NCBI RefSeq assembly: GCF_003885045.1
Contig: NZ_RHJS01000002.1
Location: forward strand, 372,001 to 436,000
Source of the DNA: Schaedlerella arabinosiphila
GTDB taxonomy: Bacteria > Bacillota > Clostridia > Lachnospirales > Lachnospiraceae
Direction: 5' to 3'
Length of the DNA: 64,000 nt
In this document: positions 36,301-44,627 of the stretch, piece by piece
Numbering within the stretch: position 1 is the stretch's first letter
Layout: every line of letters begins with the position of its first letter
Program-made: the position numbers and the translations under genes
Notes under the pieces: generated by a model
Told to the model about the DNA's origin: nothing
The model's database searches: none
The model's input: the letters and a program-made list of their open reading frames with translations, nothing else

Positions 36301-36540
36301 ATGAGAGAAGAAGTATTGGCAAAGATCATTGAGAAAGCAAGCAAAATCTGGGGAGCAGACGTATCCACACTGAACGGAGATACGGAATTTGCGTCCATGA
36401 ATCCCAAGTCCGCACATTATTCACAGATGACCACATTTTTGGAGGATGAATTTGACGCGGAGGTTCCCTATATGAACTTTAAGCGCTGCGCGACCTTCGG
36501 GGAAGCGGCGGATTATGTAGCTGAGCTGCTTGACGAATAA
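36301..36540 (+). CDS. Atypical acyl carrier protein
   Basis: A 79-residue acidic helical protein with ACP layout. Helix 1 is EEVLAKIIEKASKIWGAD, helix 2 follows the serine, and the end DEFDAEVPYMNFKRCATFGEAADYVAELL matches the EEFGIEIPDE..A..I.TVGDVVDYI pattern. The usual DSL motif reads KSA, with Ser37 at the expected phosphopantetheine site. The acidic Asp before the Ser, used in AcpS contacts, is replaced by Lys. It is not a housekeeping ACP in sequence or context. It lies between the CocE-type hydrolase and the phosphotransacylase, which suggests an acyl-thioester intermediate. Confidence 0.78.
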   Translation: MREEVLAKIIEKASKIWGADVSTLNGDTEFASMNPKSAHYSQMTTFLEDEFDAEVPYMNFKRCATFGEAADYVAELLDE

Positions 36541-36628
36541 TAGAATCGGGGCGGGCGGGGAATGAAACAGGTACACGATTTGCTGCGGAGACATGGCATT
36601 TCCCGACCGCTCTCAGGGAGAGAGTATC

Positions 36629-37642
36629 ATGAATGAATTTATCAAGAATATGACGGAAAAAGCGAAAAAGAACCCAAAGCGGGTCGCTTTTCCGGAGGCT
36701 ATGAATGTGGATATCCTGCGCACGGCGGAGCAGGTCACTGCGGCCGGGATCGGCTTTCCGGTCCTGATGGGAAAGCCAGAAGCGATTGAAAGCCTGGCAG
36801 GGGAGCATCAGATCTCCACGGCAGGATTCGACTATTTTGATTATACAGAGGAAGAAAACCGCCTGAAGCTGGCAGAGGAATATACGGCCGGACATGAGGA
36901 TTTTTCCGCCAAGGCGGTTGCCAGGAAATCCAAAGACCCGGTGCGCTGCGCGCTGTTCCTTTTAAAGCTGCATAAAGTGGACTGCGTAGCTGCAGGAAAG
37001 GAATATTCTACAGGAGATGTGATTTTTGAAACCATGGGAATCGTAGGGCTGCAGGAAGGCGTGGAGAGCGTGTCCAGCTTAGGGATTGCGGATATCCCGG
37101 GATTTGACGGGCCCCAGGGGCAGATGCTGGGACTGGCGGACTGCGCCATTACCGCCCAGCCTGACGCAAAGGATCTGGCGGGCATCGCCATTTCTTCCGC
37201 AGACACCGTAAAAAATCTGCTTGGCTGGGAGCCCCGGGTAGCCATGCTGTCCTTTTCCACCTGCGGAAGCGCAGAGCATGAAAGCCTGGATGTTGTCCGG
37301 GAGGCGGTAAAGCTGGTGCGCGAATACCGTCCGGATGTGAAGGTGGACGGGGAATTTCAGTTGGATTCCGCCATCATCCCGGCAGTGGCAGCCAAAAAGG
37401 TTAAGTGGGAGAGCGAAGTGGCAGGTAAGGCAAATGTCCTCATCTTCCCCAACCTCCATGCAGGAAATATCGGAGTCAAGCTGATCCAGATCTTCGGCCA
37501 TGCCAATGCCTACGGGCCGGTGCTCCAGGGCTTCGCGCAGCCGGTATGCGACTTCTCCAGAAGCGCGCCGGTGGATGAGATGCTTGGAAACGTGGCCATG
37601 CTGGTGATTCGCGCGGCGGCACAGGAGGAGCAGCATGGGTGA
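36629..37642 (+). CDS. Phosphate acetyl/butyryltransferase family protein
   Basis: A cytosolic enzyme of 337 residues that exchanges an acyl thioester with phosphate to give acyl phosphate. Family features are KRVAFPEAMNVDILRTAEQ, the middle DPVRCALFLL/ADCAITAQPDAKDLAGIAISSADT and the C-terminal ANVLIFPNLHAGNIGVKLIQ and GPVLQGFAQPVCDFSR. These are closer to Pta than to Ptb. ATG 36629 follows AGGGAGAG. It overlaps the kinase gene by eight bases, so the two very likely act in sequence. The acyl group may be acetyl, propionyl, butyryl or branched; this cannot be read from sequence. Confidence 0.9.
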   Translation: MNEFIKNMTEKAKKNPKRVAFPEAMNVDILRTAEQVTAAGIGFPVLMGKPEAIESLAGEHQISTAGFDYFDYTEEENRLKLAEEYTAGHEDFSAKAVARKSKDPVRCALFLLKLHKVDCVAAGKEYSTGDVIFETMGIVGLQEGVESVSSLGIADIPGFDGPQGQMLGLADCAITAQPDAKDLAGIAISSADTVKNLLGWEPRVAMLSFSTCGSAEHESLDVVREAVKLVREYRPDVKVDGEFQLDSAIIPAVAAKKVKWESEVAGKANVLIFPNLHAGNIGVKLIQIFGHANAYGPVLQGFAQPVCDFSRSAPVDEMLGNVAMLVIRAAAQEEQHG

Positions 37643-38738
37643 TTATAAAGTATTTACGGTGAACCCCGGTTCAACATCGACCAAGATTGCGCTGTTTGAA
37701 GGGGACAAAAAAGTATTTTCCGCAAATGTCAGCCATGACGCCGGGGCTCTTGAGAAGTTTGAGACCCTTGCGGATCAGCTTGCCTATCGGAAGGAAACGA
37801 TCGGGCAGCTTTTGAAAGAAAACCAGATCGACCTGAGAGGGCTGGATGCCTGCGTGGGAAGGGGCGGCGGACTGCTGGCCATGGACGGCGGCACCTATGC
37901 CATCGACGAACTGGTGCTGGATCATTCCATCCACGCGGCCAACGGGGTGATCCATCCGGCATGCTTAGGCCCCAGCATTGCGAAGGAGTTTGCGGATATG
38001 TACGGCGCAAAAGCGTATACGGTAAACCCGCCGGATGTGGACGAGCTCCAGGACCTGGCCCGTATGACCGGAATCAAAGGGGTATACCGGATGGTCCACC
38101 TCCATGCACTGAACCTGAAAGAGACGGCCATCCGCCATGCGGAAAGCCTGGGAAAGGCATATGAGGACTGCAATTTTGTAGTCTGCCATATCGGAGGCGG
38201 GATCTCCATCTCTGCGCACCGGGGCGGAAAGATGGTGGACGGATTTGACATCGTAGGCGGAGAAGGGCCCATGGCCCCCACGCGCTGCGGCAGTGTCTGT
38301 GCGGCGGATCTTCTGAAATACTGTGAAGGGAAAGACTTAAAAGAGGTGAAAAAGCTCTGCACCAGAAGCGGCGGATTTGTGAGCCACACCGGGATCTCGG
38401 ATGCACTGGAGCTGACCAGGCGTGCCGAAAACGGCGATCCCTATGCCGAAATGCTGTGGAATACCATGATCTACCAGATTACAAAATGCATCGGCTCTAT
38501 GGCGGCAGTGCTGCACGGCAAGGTGGACGGGATTCTGCTGGGAGGCGGAATGGTCTACAACCAGGATCTGGTAAACCAGGTGAAGGAAGCCTGCGACTGG
38601 ATCGCGCCGGTCTGCGCCTATCCGGGAGAATTTGAGATGGAAGCCATGGCGGCAGGAGCCGGGCGTGTGCTGGACGGAAAGGAAGCCGTGAAAACATACA
38701 GCGGCGTTTGTAATTTCCAGGGCTTTGACTTCGCATAA
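37635..38738 (+). CDS. Butyrate kinase-family acyl kinase
   Basis: A 367-residue ASKHA-fold enzyme that converts acyl phosphate plus ADP to the free acid plus ATP. It has VFTVNPGSTSTKIALFEGDK, ACVGRGGGLLAMDGGTYAID, VVCHIGGGISISAHRGGKMVD and KVDGILLGGGMVYNQDLV, which match Buk and not AckA. It follows and overlaps the phosphotransacylase. Together they form a substrate-level phosphorylation pair from an acyl-CoA or an acyl carrier. Branched-chain 2-methylpropanoate is an alternative substrate for this family. Confidence 0.92.
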   Translation: MGDYKVFTVNPGSTSTKIALFEGDKKVFSANVSHDAGALEKFETLADQLAYRKETIGQLLKENQIDLRGLDACVGRGGGLLAMDGGTYAIDELVLDHSIHAANGVIHPACLGPSIAKEFADMYGAKAYTVNPPDVDELQDLARMTGIKGVYRMVHLHALNLKETAIRHAESLGKAYEDCNFVVCHIGGGISISAHRGGKMVDGFDIVGGEGPMAPTRCGSVCAADLLKYCEGKDLKEVKKLCTRSGGFVSHTGISDALELTRRAENGDPYAEMLWNTMIYQITKCIGSMAAVLHGKVDGILLGGGMVYNQDLVNQVKEACDWIAPVCAYPGEFEMEAMAAGAGRVLDGKEAVKTYSGVCNFQGFDFA

Positions 38739-38762
38739 GGAAGAAAACAGGGTGAAAAAAAT

Positions 38763-39923
38763 ATGAAATTGAGTAAAACAGACAAGATAAAGATCATCAT
38801 TACCATCGTCGCCATTTCCTTCATCCAGGGGCTGCAGTTCTGCGTGTCGCCGGTGCTGGGCCCGATCCAGAAGCATTTCCCGGAGGCCGGGGTGAGCATG
38901 GTACAGATGCTGGTGACGGCGCCGACCCTGCTTTCCATCGTGGTGGCGTTGATCTCCGGCGCTCTGGTGATGAAGATCAGCAAGAAAAAGCTGCTGGTAT
39001 TTGCCGGGCTGGTGGCCGGAGTGACCGGATTTCTCCCCTTTCTGGCGGACAGCTTCTGGCTGCTGTTTGCGTCCCGGGCCCTCTACGGCATCTCGCTGGG
39101 GCTGGCGATCGCGTTGAATACGGCGGTTGTGGCGGAATTTTTTGAAGGCGACGAACGGGTAGCCGTCATGGGCATCCAGGCGGCCAGCGTAGGCGCCGGG
39201 ATGGTCGTGGTGACGACGGTGGGCGGATTCCTGGGCGGATTTGGATTTGAAAAATCTTATTTTATCAACAGCATCGGATTTATCTCCATGCTCCTGATCG
39301 CGTTCTGCCTGCCGGATACCGGGACGGTGAAAACCGAACAGGGGGAAAAGCTGGAGATGACGCCCAGGGTCTGGACCATGACCCTTCTGGGAGCGCTGGA
39401 AATGCTGTTCCTCATCACATTTTCCACCAATATCGCCATGCACCTTGGCGGAAGCCTGGCAGGCAGTACGGTGGTATCCGGAAATCTGACGGGCGTATTT
39501 TCCGGGGCCCAGATCGTCATGGGGCTGATCCTGGGGACGGTGACAAAGGCCACGAAGAAATATACGCTTCCGATCGCAATGCTGAGTTTTTCCGTGGGCG
39601 GTTTGTTGGTGATGCTTTTTCCGGCCAATTATGGTATGCTCATTGCAGGAGCGGTTTTCTGCGGATTTTCCCAGGGAATGTTCATACCGACGGCCATGGT
39701 GGAGGTATCCAACGCTGTAAAACCCGCGGCCACGGCCATGGCGGCAGCCTGCCTGACCTGCGGAAACTGTTTCGGACAGTTTATATCCCCCACCGTTTTA
39801 AATACGGCTTCGAAACTGATCTTTGGAGAGACGGCCACGTCCCATGTGTATCTGCTGGCCGTGATCGGGATGACTGCAGCGGCAGCGGCGGTGATACTCT
39901 GTACAAAAAAGAAGCTAGTGTAG
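38763..39923 (+). CDS. MFS transporter
   Basis: A 386-residue membrane carrier with 12 helices (first: IKIIITIVAISFIQGLQFCV). The typical MFS loop motif is weak (ALVMKISKKKLLVFAGLVAG). Motifs for a specific substrate are not recognisable. It is placed 24 bp behind the acyl kinase and 18 bp before the AraC-GH39 regulator. It probably imports the compound the operon degrades or exports its product. Confidence 0.88.
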   Translation: MKLSKTDKIKIIITIVAISFIQGLQFCVSPVLGPIQKHFPEAGVSMVQMLVTAPTLLSIVVALISGALVMKISKKKLLVFAGLVAGVTGFLPFLADSFWLLFASRALYGISLGLAIALNTAVVAEFFEGDERVAVMGIQAASVGAGMVVVTTVGGFLGGFGFEKSYFINSIGFISMLLIAFCLPDTGTVKTEQGEKLEMTPRVWTMTLLGALEMLFLITFSTNIAMHLGGSLAGSTVVSGNLTGVFSGAQIVMGLILGTVTKATKKYTLPIAMLSFSVGGLLVMLFPANYGMLIAGAVFCGFSQGMFIPTAMVEVSNAVKPAATAMAAACLTCGNCFGQFISPTVLNTASKLIFGETATSHVYLLAVIGMTAAAAAVILCTKKKLV

Positions 39924-39941
39924 AAATGAAGAGGTAAAGGC

Positions 39942-42338
39942 ATGGAAAACGACAGAAAACTGATGCAGTTTTATTTTCTTACAAGCCCGGAGAAATCAAC
40001 ACATTACCATCAGAATTTGGAGATACTCTATGTGCTTAAGGGCGAAATGGAGATTCAGATTGATGATGCTCTCTACATATTAAAAAATGGTGATTTTATT
40101 GTAGTCAACGCGAATAAGAGCCATGCCATTACCGTAACCAGGGAAATGTTCGGCGCCCGGTTTGAGATCGACTTCCACCTGCTGGCAGAATATATGGGAA
40201 CCATGCAGCTCATGTTCTGGTGCAATACGGCGGCGGATAAAAATGATGCCTACCAGGACATGCGGGTTTTGCTGGACCGGATTCTGGAGCGGTATTTTGA
40301 AAAAGAAGACAAGGGCTCCCTCCATCTGCAGTCCCTTTATTTTGAGACGCTGCATCTTCTGACCAGCAATTTTATGGTCAAGGCGGATGACGTACGCGTC
40401 AATCTGGAAAATTCCCAGGATCGTGTCCGGGTGCGCCAGATCCAGAACTATATCCAGGCCAATTACCAGGGGCAGATCAGCCTGAATGACCTGGCGGAAA
40501 AGCTGTATCTGTCCAATGCGTACCTTTCAAAATATGTAAAGAAACATCTGGGACTGACCTTTTTGGAATATCTGAACAACGTTCGTCTGTTCCATGCTGT
40601 AGACGAACTCATCTATACAAATAAAAATATTACCAGGATCGCGCTGGACAACGGCTTTCCCACATCAGCGGCATTTACCAAAGCATTCCGGGATATCCAT
40701 GGGGAATCCCCCAGTGAGTACCGGAAGAAGATCCAGAATGTGAACCAAGAGCCGGAGCCCACTCCGGAGCAGGAGGAAAAGAACCGGCAGCGAATCCAGG
40801 AATATCTGAAATTAAGGGAAAACCGGCAGGAGCCGGTGGTAAAGCATTTCCAGGGCTGCGAGGCCGATGCGGCCGCATACGAGAGCAGAGACATGCTGTG
40901 GAATAAGGCGGTCAACGTGGGAGAAGCCTACTGCATCCTGCAGTCGGCGGTACAGAACCAGCTTCGGGAGATCCAGAGGGAAACCGGGATGGTCTATGCG
41001 AGGATCTGGAATCTGCTGACCCGTGAAAACTGTTTTGATGAGCGGGAGGGATACAATTTCCGAAAGCTGGACCTGGTGCTGGATTTCCTGGTGGATATCC
41101 AGATGAAGCCGTATATTGAGCTGGGATACAAACCGGAGCTCTTCCTCTATACGCCGGAGCGGTGTCTGCGGCAGGAGGAGCGGGAGGACGGAATCTACCC
41201 CTATGATACGTTCTGCGAGATCATCAGGACGCTGTGTATGCACCTGGTGAACCGATACGGCGCGGATGAGGTGGAAAGCTGGTATTTTGAATTTTGGAAT
41301 GACCCGCAGCTTCAGATGACCGGGGAGGACGGGGAGTACTACCGCTATTTTGAAGTCATTTACCGGACATTTAAGCAGATCCTGCCAGAGGTTCGGGTGG
41401 GCGGCGCCGGGCTGATCCTTGGGTATGAGACTCCGGTAGCTAGAGATATTTTTAAGATCTGGAAGCAGAGAGCATGCAGGCCGGATTTTATATCATTTTG
41501 CTCATTCCAGTATATCGCCCTGGTGGAATCCGGGATGCGGTACGGGAGGAAGTCCATTGACGGACATTATATGAAAAATCAGGTGGCGATCCTGCGGGAA
41601 ATGATGGAAGAAGTGGATTTTCAGGTTCCGGAGATCCACATTGACGAATGGAATTTTACCGTATCCAACCGGAATATACTCAACGATAGCTGCGAGCAGG
41701 GAGCCTATATAATGAAAACCTGTATGGAGATGGAAGGCTGTGTGGATTTTATGGCCTATTGGCACGGACTGGATATCTATTCGGAGTACTATGATTCAGG
41801 GTCCATCTTAAACGGGGACTCCGGCATGATCTCCAGGGACGGTATCAAGAAGCCCTCGTTCTATGCCTTTCAGTTTTTGGGCAGGCTGCAGCAGTATGTC
41901 ATGGCCAAGGACGAAAACTGCATGGTGACGACCAACGGCAGGGGCCGGTATGTGATCGCCAGTCATAATTATAAAAAACTCTCTTCCCGGTATGTATTTA
42001 CCGAGGAGGACGAGATCCAGATCGGCGACCTGGAACAGTTCCTGGAGGATATGGAGCCGCTGGAACTGAGATTTTCGCTGAAAAATATGAAAAACGGAAA
42101 TTACCTGGTGAAGATCTATTATGTGAACCAGGATAACGGAAATGCGCAGGAACTTTGGCGGAAGCTGGAATTTGCCAAAGGGCTTGCCAAGGACGAGATT
42201 GAATATCTGAAAAAGAGGGCGGTTCCTACCATGGAGATGAAAACCGTGGAGGTGACGGACGGCGTGCTGGAGCTGGAAAGCGTTCTGCTGGCGCAGGAAA
42301 TCCGGCTTTTGGACATCCAGTACCAGTACCGGATGTGA
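39942..42338 (+). CDS. AraC-family regulator fused to a GH39-like domain (second copy)
   Basis: A 798-residue protein with the same layout as the copy at 28520: an N-terminal cupin (THYHQNLEILYVLKGEMEIQI), AraC HTH at about 165-265 (ISLNDLAEKLYLSNAYLSKYVKK, ITRIALDNGFPTSAAFTKAFRD) and a GH39-like barrel to the end. The barrel keeps the nucleophile Glu569 (HIDEWN), but the acid/base position is Asp454 in FEFWNDPQ, so the Glu of WNEP is lost. The spacing between the two residues (115) equals that of the first copy. It sits inside the acyl-kinase operon and probably controls it in response to a sugar-like or glycosylated ligand. Confidence 0.88.
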   Translation: MENDRKLMQFYFLTSPEKSTHYHQNLEILYVLKGEMEIQIDDALYILKNGDFIVVNANKSHAITVTREMFGARFEIDFHLLAEYMGTMQLMFWCNTAADKNDAYQDMRVLLDRILERYFEKEDKGSLHLQSLYFETLHLLTSNFMVKADDVRVNLENSQDRVRVRQIQNYIQANYQGQISLNDLAEKLYLSNAYLSKYVKKHLGLTFLEYLNNVRLFHAVDELIYTNKNITRIALDNGFPTSAAFTKAFRDIHGESPSEYRKKIQNVNQEPEPTPEQEEKNRQRIQEYLKLRENRQEPVVKHFQGCEADAAAYESRDMLWNKAVNVGEAYCILQSAVQNQLREIQRETGMVYARIWNLLTRENCFDEREGYNFRKLDLVLDFLVDIQMKPYIELGYKPELFLYTPERCLRQEEREDGIYPYDTFCEIIRTLCMHLVNRYGADEVESWYFEFWNDPQLQMTGEDGEYYRYFEVIYRTFKQILPEVRVGGAGLILGYETPVARDIFKIWKQRACRPDFISFCSFQYIALVESGMRYGRKSIDGHYMKNQVAILREMMEEVDFQVPEIHIDEWNFTVSNRNILNDSCEQGAYIMKTCMEMEGCVDFMAYWHGLDIYSEYYDSGSILNGDSGMISRDGIKKPSFYAFQFLGRLQQYVMAKDENCMVTTNGRGRYVIASHNYKKLSSRYVFTEEDEIQIGDLEQFLEDMEPLELRFSLKNMKNGNYLVKIYYVNQDNGNAQELWRKLEFAKGLAKDEIEYLKKRAVPTMEMKTVEVTDGVLELESVLLAQEIRLLDIQYQYRM

Positions 42339-42362
42339 GGAAACCGCGGAAAGGAAGGAATC

Positions 42363-44336
42363 ATGGCGGAAAAAAGCTGCAGCAAAGGAAAAGAACTGTA
42401 TCCTCATCTGTTTGCGCCTTTGAGGATCGGAAACATCAGGATGAAAAACCGCATCATCTGTGCGCCCACCAGCCCCAGCATGATCGATTTAAACGGACAT
42501 TTTACACCGGAGATGATCGCTTATCTGGAGGAAAAGGCCGAAGGTGGTGCGGCGGTTGTGACTTATGGGGAGGCAATCATCCATTCGGCCACCGGAAAGT
42601 CCCACAACAAACAGCTTCAGCTGGATGCGTTCGGCGTGCGCCAGGGCATGACGGAGGCGGCGAGGGCCATCCACAACGCAGGAGCCTATGCCAATATCCA
42701 GTTGTCCCACGGCGGAAAATACGGCGGACTGGTCAGCGTGGGCGGGGATGTGGCAACCTGCGAGGTGGCCTACGGCCCCAGCCATGAAATGACTCCCATG
42801 GGAGAGGTACAGGAGATGCCAAGGGAGTTGGTCTATGAGATCATCGAATCCTATGGAAAAGCGGCGAAGCTGTGCAAGGAGACGGGATTTGACATGGTGC
42901 AGGTGCATGCGGCCCATGGATGGCTGTTTTCCCAGTTTTTATCCCCGGTGATGAACCAGAGGACGGATGAATTTGGAGGAAGCCTGGAAAACAGGGCCAG
43001 ATTTTTCCTGCTGACGGTAGAGGCGGTCAGAAACGCGGTGGGTCCCCAGTTTCCGATTGAGGCGAGGATCTCCGGGGATGACCTGACGGACATCGGCCTG
43101 GGGATGGAGGACTGCATCAAGGTGGCGGAGATGATCGACGGCAAAGTAGATCTGATCAACGTATCCTGCGGAAACCATGAGGATCCGGATATGTTCTGCA
43201 GAACCCATCCTTCCGCATTTTATCCGAGAGGGGTCAACGTGTATCTGGCGGCGGCCGTCAAAAAGCATGTGAAGACCCCGGTTGCCTGTGTGGGCTCCTT
43301 GAACGACCCGGCCCAGATGGAGGAGATCATTGCCTCCGGGCAGGCCGACGCGGTGGAGATCGGAAGGGCCGTGCTGGCCGATCCTTATCTGCCGAAAAAA
43401 GCATACGAGGGCCGCGCGGATGACATCACACCCTGTCTGCGCTGCTACGAGTGCTTCGGCTCCACCGTGGAGCTGGAGATGGTAAAATGTATGGTGAATC
43501 CCACCATGGGCCAGCAGCTTGCGGCGAAATGCCCGAAGGCGGAGCCGGAGCGGAAAAAGAAGGTCCTGGTCGTGGGTGGAGGCCCGGCCGGGATGGAGGC
43601 AGCCATCACTGCCGCCCGGCGGGGACATGAGGTCACATTGGCGGAAAAATCAGATAAGCTGGGCGGAAACCTGCATCCGGCGGGAGCCGCTTATTTTAAG
43701 GAAGATATCCGGAAGCTCTGCGATGTGCTGGCGCGCCGGGTGGAGCGTGCCGGGGTGAAGGTACTGCTGGGAACGGAAGCGACGCCGGACTATGTGAAGG
43801 AATTTGCGCCGGACGCGCTGTTTGTGGCGATTGGCTCCGAGGAACTGTGCCCGCCGATTCCGGGGCTGGATTCTAAAAACGTGGTGATGGCTGTAGATGC
43901 GGAACTGCATCCTGAAAAGCTGGGTCAGAAGGTGGTCATCATGGGCGGCGGCCTGGTAGGAGCGGAAGCGGCCGTCGGATTTCACCATGACGGGAAGGAA
44001 TGCACCATCGTGGAGATGAAGCCGGCCATCGCGGAGGATGTCAATTCCTTCTACCGGGGCGGCCTGATGCCGGAGGTGGAGAAGGCGGCTAAGTGTTATG
44101 TGAATACAAAGGTCAAGGCCGTGGTGCCGGAAGGGGTGCTCTGTGAGAAGGACGGAGAGGAGCTGCTTCTGGAAGCGGATACGGTGGTGTGCGCGCTGGG
44201 ATTGAAGCCCCTTTGCGAAAAGGCGGACGCACTGGCGGAGCTGGTGGACGAGTGCTATATCATCGGGGACTGCGGGAAGGTCGGGAAGATCTATGACGCG
44301 ATGAATACAGGGTATTACTCGGCGATGCGGGTGTAG
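42363..44336 (+). CDS. Old-yellow-enzyme/2,4-dienoyl-CoA reductase-type Fe-S flavoenzyme
   Basis: A 657-residue multi-cofactor reductase. The FMN TIM barrel (LFAPLRIGNIRMKNRI ... VQVHAAHGWLFSQFLSP ... NQRTDEFGGSLENR) is followed by a 4Fe-4S motif (Cys358, 361, 364 and 376; CLRCYECF). An FAD/NAD(P) domain comes next, with KVLVVGGGPAGMEAAITAARRGHEV and VVIMGGGLVGAEAAVGF. This is the architecture of FadH, enoate reductase and the bile-acid enzymes BaiCD/BaiH. It should reduce a carbon-carbon double bond next to a carbonyl. The substrate is probably the compound handled by the operon; bile-acid or steroid use is not proven here. It is the last gene before a terminator. Confidence 0.93.
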   Translation: MAEKSCSKGKELYPHLFAPLRIGNIRMKNRIICAPTSPSMIDLNGHFTPEMIAYLEEKAEGGAAVVTYGEAIIHSATGKSHNKQLQLDAFGVRQGMTEAARAIHNAGAYANIQLSHGGKYGGLVSVGGDVATCEVAYGPSHEMTPMGEVQEMPRELVYEIIESYGKAAKLCKETGFDMVQVHAAHGWLFSQFLSPVMNQRTDEFGGSLENRARFFLLTVEAVRNAVGPQFPIEARISGDDLTDIGLGMEDCIKVAEMIDGKVDLINVSCGNHEDPDMFCRTHPSAFYPRGVNVYLAAAVKKHVKTPVACVGSLNDPAQMEEIIASGQADAVEIGRAVLADPYLPKKAYEGRADDITPCLRCYECFGSTVELEMVKCMVNPTMGQQLAAKCPKAEPERKKKVLVVGGGPAGMEAAITAARRGHEVTLAEKSDKLGGNLHPAGAAYFKEDIRKLCDVLARRVERAGVKVLLGTEATPDYVKEFAPDALFVAIGSEELCPPIPGLDSKNVVMAVDAELHPEKLGQKVVIMGGGLVGAEAAVGFHHDGKECTIVEMKPAIAEDVNSFYRGGLMPEVEKAAKCYVNTKVKAVVPEGVLCEKDGEELLLEADTVVCALGLKPLCEKADALAELVDECYIIGDCGKVGKIYDAMNTGYYSAMRV

Positions 44337-44390
44337 CGGATCTGCTATACTGCATTGCGATCGGGAATGGTTTATAACAGATCAGGAGGA

Positions 44391-44422
44391 AGCTGTCATG
44401 TGAGGTGCATGGCAGCTTTTTC
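44391..44422 (+). terminator. Intrinsic terminator of the seven-gene operon
   Basis: A 10-bp stem (AGCTGTCATG at 44391-44400 with CATGGCAGCT at 44408-44417, one G-T pair) with a seven-base loop is followed by TTTTTC. It lies 54 bases after the flavoenzyme stop. Confidence 0.75.
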
Positions 44423-44440
44423 GTGGTGTATCCGGCGGGC

Positions 44441-44464
44441 GCACGACGCCGTGTGAACAGTAAC
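44441..44464 (-). repeat. Solo end of the hairpin-rich repeat family (copy D)
   Basis: On the minus strand this segment starts GTTACTGTTCACACGG and matches 3471-3493 of copy A with one mismatch over 23 bases. The rest of the element is not found, so this is a truncated copy or only a shared end. It lies upstream of the AAA-like gene. Confidence 0.55.
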
Positions 44465-44627
44465 AAAATCTCCTCTCTTCGATCTGTAAACTGCTTGACA
44501 AACGATCCGTCAGTAAGCATACTATTAAATAACAGCAATCCATTTGAGGGAAGCAGCTGTTACATTTCCATACAGTTCCTTGGCATATACCATTGGACTT
44601 GTTTTCATTCGGAAAGAGAGGGCATAT

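Noticed and set aside
38337..39443. Minus-strand frame of 368 codons across the acyl kinase end and MFS gene
   Set aside because: It crosses two genuine genes and has no motif or start signal; His/Arg-rich shadow.
42363..44336. Bile-acid-inducible (bai) operon
   Set aside because: The flavoenzyme has BaiCD/BaiH architecture, but no baiB, baiA, baiE, baiF or baiG homologue is nearby, so only the architecture is reported.
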